Shown here in pieces: positions 37,681 through 38,776 of a DNA stretch of 38,776 nt. The notes below the pieces were generated by a model. That model was not told where the DNA came from. It did no database searches and was given only the letters and a program-made list of their open reading frames with translations. Position 1 is the first letter of the stretch; each line of letters opens with the position of its first letter. The position numbers and the translations under genes are program-made. The stretch covers positions 1 through 38,776 of the forward strand of contig JADLHF010000230.1 in assembly GCA_020848935.1 (NCBI GenBank), written 5' to 3'. The stretch comes from Acetobacteraceae bacterium. Lineage in GTDB: Bacteria; Pseudomonadota; Alphaproteobacteria; Acetobacterales; Acetobacteraceae.

Positions 37681-38776
37681 TCAGGCGAACTTCGCCTGGA
37701 CTTCCTGTGCCACGTGCTGGGGCACCTGCTCGTAGTGATCGAACTGCATGGTGAAGGTCGCGCGCCCCTGGCTCATCGAGCGCAGGGTGTTCACGTAGCC
37801 GAACATGTTGGCGAGCGGCACCATGGCGTTCACGACATTGGCGTTGCCGCGCATGTCCTGGCCCTGGATCTGCCCGCGCCGGGAGTTGAGGTCGCCGATG
37901 ACGGAGCCGGTGTATTCCTCCGGCGTCACCACCTCGACCTTCATGATCGGCTCCAGCAGAACCGACCCGCCCTTCTGCAACGCCTCGCGCAGGGCCGCGC
38001 GCGACGCGATTTCGAACGCCAGCGCCGAGGAGTCCACTTCGTGGTAGGCGCCGTCGATGAGCTGCACTTTCAGGTCCACGACCGGGAAGCCGGCCAGCAC
38101 GCCCGCGCCGAGCACGGACTGCAGGCCCTTCTCCACGCCGGGGATGTATTCCTTCGGCACGTTGCCGCCGATGATCTTGCTCTCGAACTCGTAGCCCTTG
38201 CCGGCCTCGTTCGGCGCCACGGTCAGCTTCACGCGGGCGAACTGGCCGGTGCCGCCGGTCTGCTTCTTGTGGGTGTAGTCGACCGTGACCGGCTTGGTGA
38301 CGCGCTCGCGATAGGCCACCTGCGGGGCGCCGATGTTGGCGTCCACCTTGTAGGTGCGGCGCAGGATGTCGACCTTGATGTCGAGGTGGAGCTCGCCCAT
38401 GCCCTTGAGGATGGTCTGGCCGGACTCCTGGTCGGTGGAGACGCGGAAGGACGGGTCTTCCGCGGCGAGCTTGGCGAGCGCGACGCCGAGCTTCTCCTGA
38501 TCGGCCTTCGACTTCGGCTCGATCGCGATCTCGATCACCGGATCGGGGAATTCCATCTTCTCGAGGATCACCGCCTTGTTGGCGTCGCACAGGGTATCGC
38601 CGGTGCGCACCTCCTTGAGGCCGGCGAGCGCGACGATATCGCCCGCATAGGCTTCCTTGATGTCCTCGCGGTTGTTGGCGTGCATCAGCAGCATGCGGCC
38701 GATGCGCTCCTTCTTCTCGCGCGTCGAGTTGATGACGCCAGTGCCGGCCTGCAGCACGCCGGAATAGATGCGGCAG
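37681..38776 (-). CDS. fusA: elongation factor G, C-terminal part
   Basis: The last ~365 codons of the translocation GTPase; the G domain lies beyond the window. Visible are the end of domain II ([19 protein letters not shown]), domain III ([27 protein letters not shown]), domain IV ([28 protein letters not shown]) and domain V ([27 protein letters not shown]). No internal stop is seen. rpsL and rpsG are expected further upstream. Confidence 0.98.
   Translation of the reverse strand, partial: CRIYSGVLQAGTGVINSTREKKERIGRMLLMHANNREDIKEAYAGDIVALAGLKEVRTGDTLCDANKAVILEKMEFPDPVIEIAIEPKSKADQEKLGVALAKLAAEDPSFRVSTDQESGQTILKGMGELHLDIKVDILRRTYKVDANIGAPQVAYRERVTKPVTVDYTHKKQTGGTGQFARVKLTVAPNEAGKGYEFESKIIGGNVPKEYIPGVEKGLQSVLGAGVLAGFPVVDLKVQLIDGAYHEVDSSALAFEIASRAALREALQKGGSVLLEPIMKVEVVTPEEYTGSVIGDLNSRRGQIQGQDMRGNANVVNAMVPLANMFGYVNTLRSMSQGRATFTMQFDHYEQVPQHVAQEVQAKFA

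Overview
The window is chromosomal DNA of a GC-rich alphaproteobacterium. The ribosomal cluster order (S10-spc-alpha with adk directly behind secY and no rpsD before rpoA), the ATP12-type F1 assembly factor, the DUF1127 protein and the recN-ligA pair all fit that class. The overall style suggests Rhodospirillales/Acetobacteraceae; this is inference, since no rRNA gene is present to prove it.

Left part, 1-7.5 kb: the end of recN overlaps ligA, followed by a 494-bp gene-free stretch with a 14-bp tandem repeat and an OmpR-type response regulator. Next come ndk (minus), a duplicated-ATPase ABC-F protein overlapping a YbaK-type tRNA-editing protein (plus), and a LysR regulator (minus).

Middle part, 7.5-21.5 kb: a mosaic of small units. 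These are a DUF1127 protein divergent from the LysR gene, a phytanoyl-CoA dioxygenase-like enzyme, an unrecognised basic protein and a GNAT acetyltransferase (both minus). A three-gene sugar ABC importer follows (binding protein plus two permeases, no ATPase here), then tRNA-Leu(GAG) and lipB. The minus-strand series EamA transporter, rarA, RluC-type pseudouridine synthase, AsmA protein and ATP12 factor closes this part. Four copies of an AT-rich, double-hairpin dispersed repeat lie only in this part, always against the 3' end of a minus-strand gene. They are the least explained structures in the window.

Right part, 21.5-38.8 kb: an unbroken minus-strand translation cluster. It reads fusA (partial), tuf, rpsJ, rplC, rplD, rplW, rplB, rpsS, rplV, rpsC, rplP, rpmC, rpsQ, rplN, rplX, rplE, rpsN, rpsH, rplF, rplR, rpsE, rpmD, rplO, secY, adk, rpsM, rpsK, rpoA, rplQ, ending in a clear intrinsic terminator. 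A good sigma70-type promoter and a structured leader with two tandem hairpins lie between adk and rpsM, so the alpha segment probably has its own control. Ribosomal protein L5 carries an unusual basic N-terminal tail of about 62 residues, supported by its ribosome binding site.

No CRISPR array, phage, toxin-antitoxin, transposase or obvious defence system is present. The candidates for something undescribed are the repeat family, the alpha-operon leader and the L5 tail.
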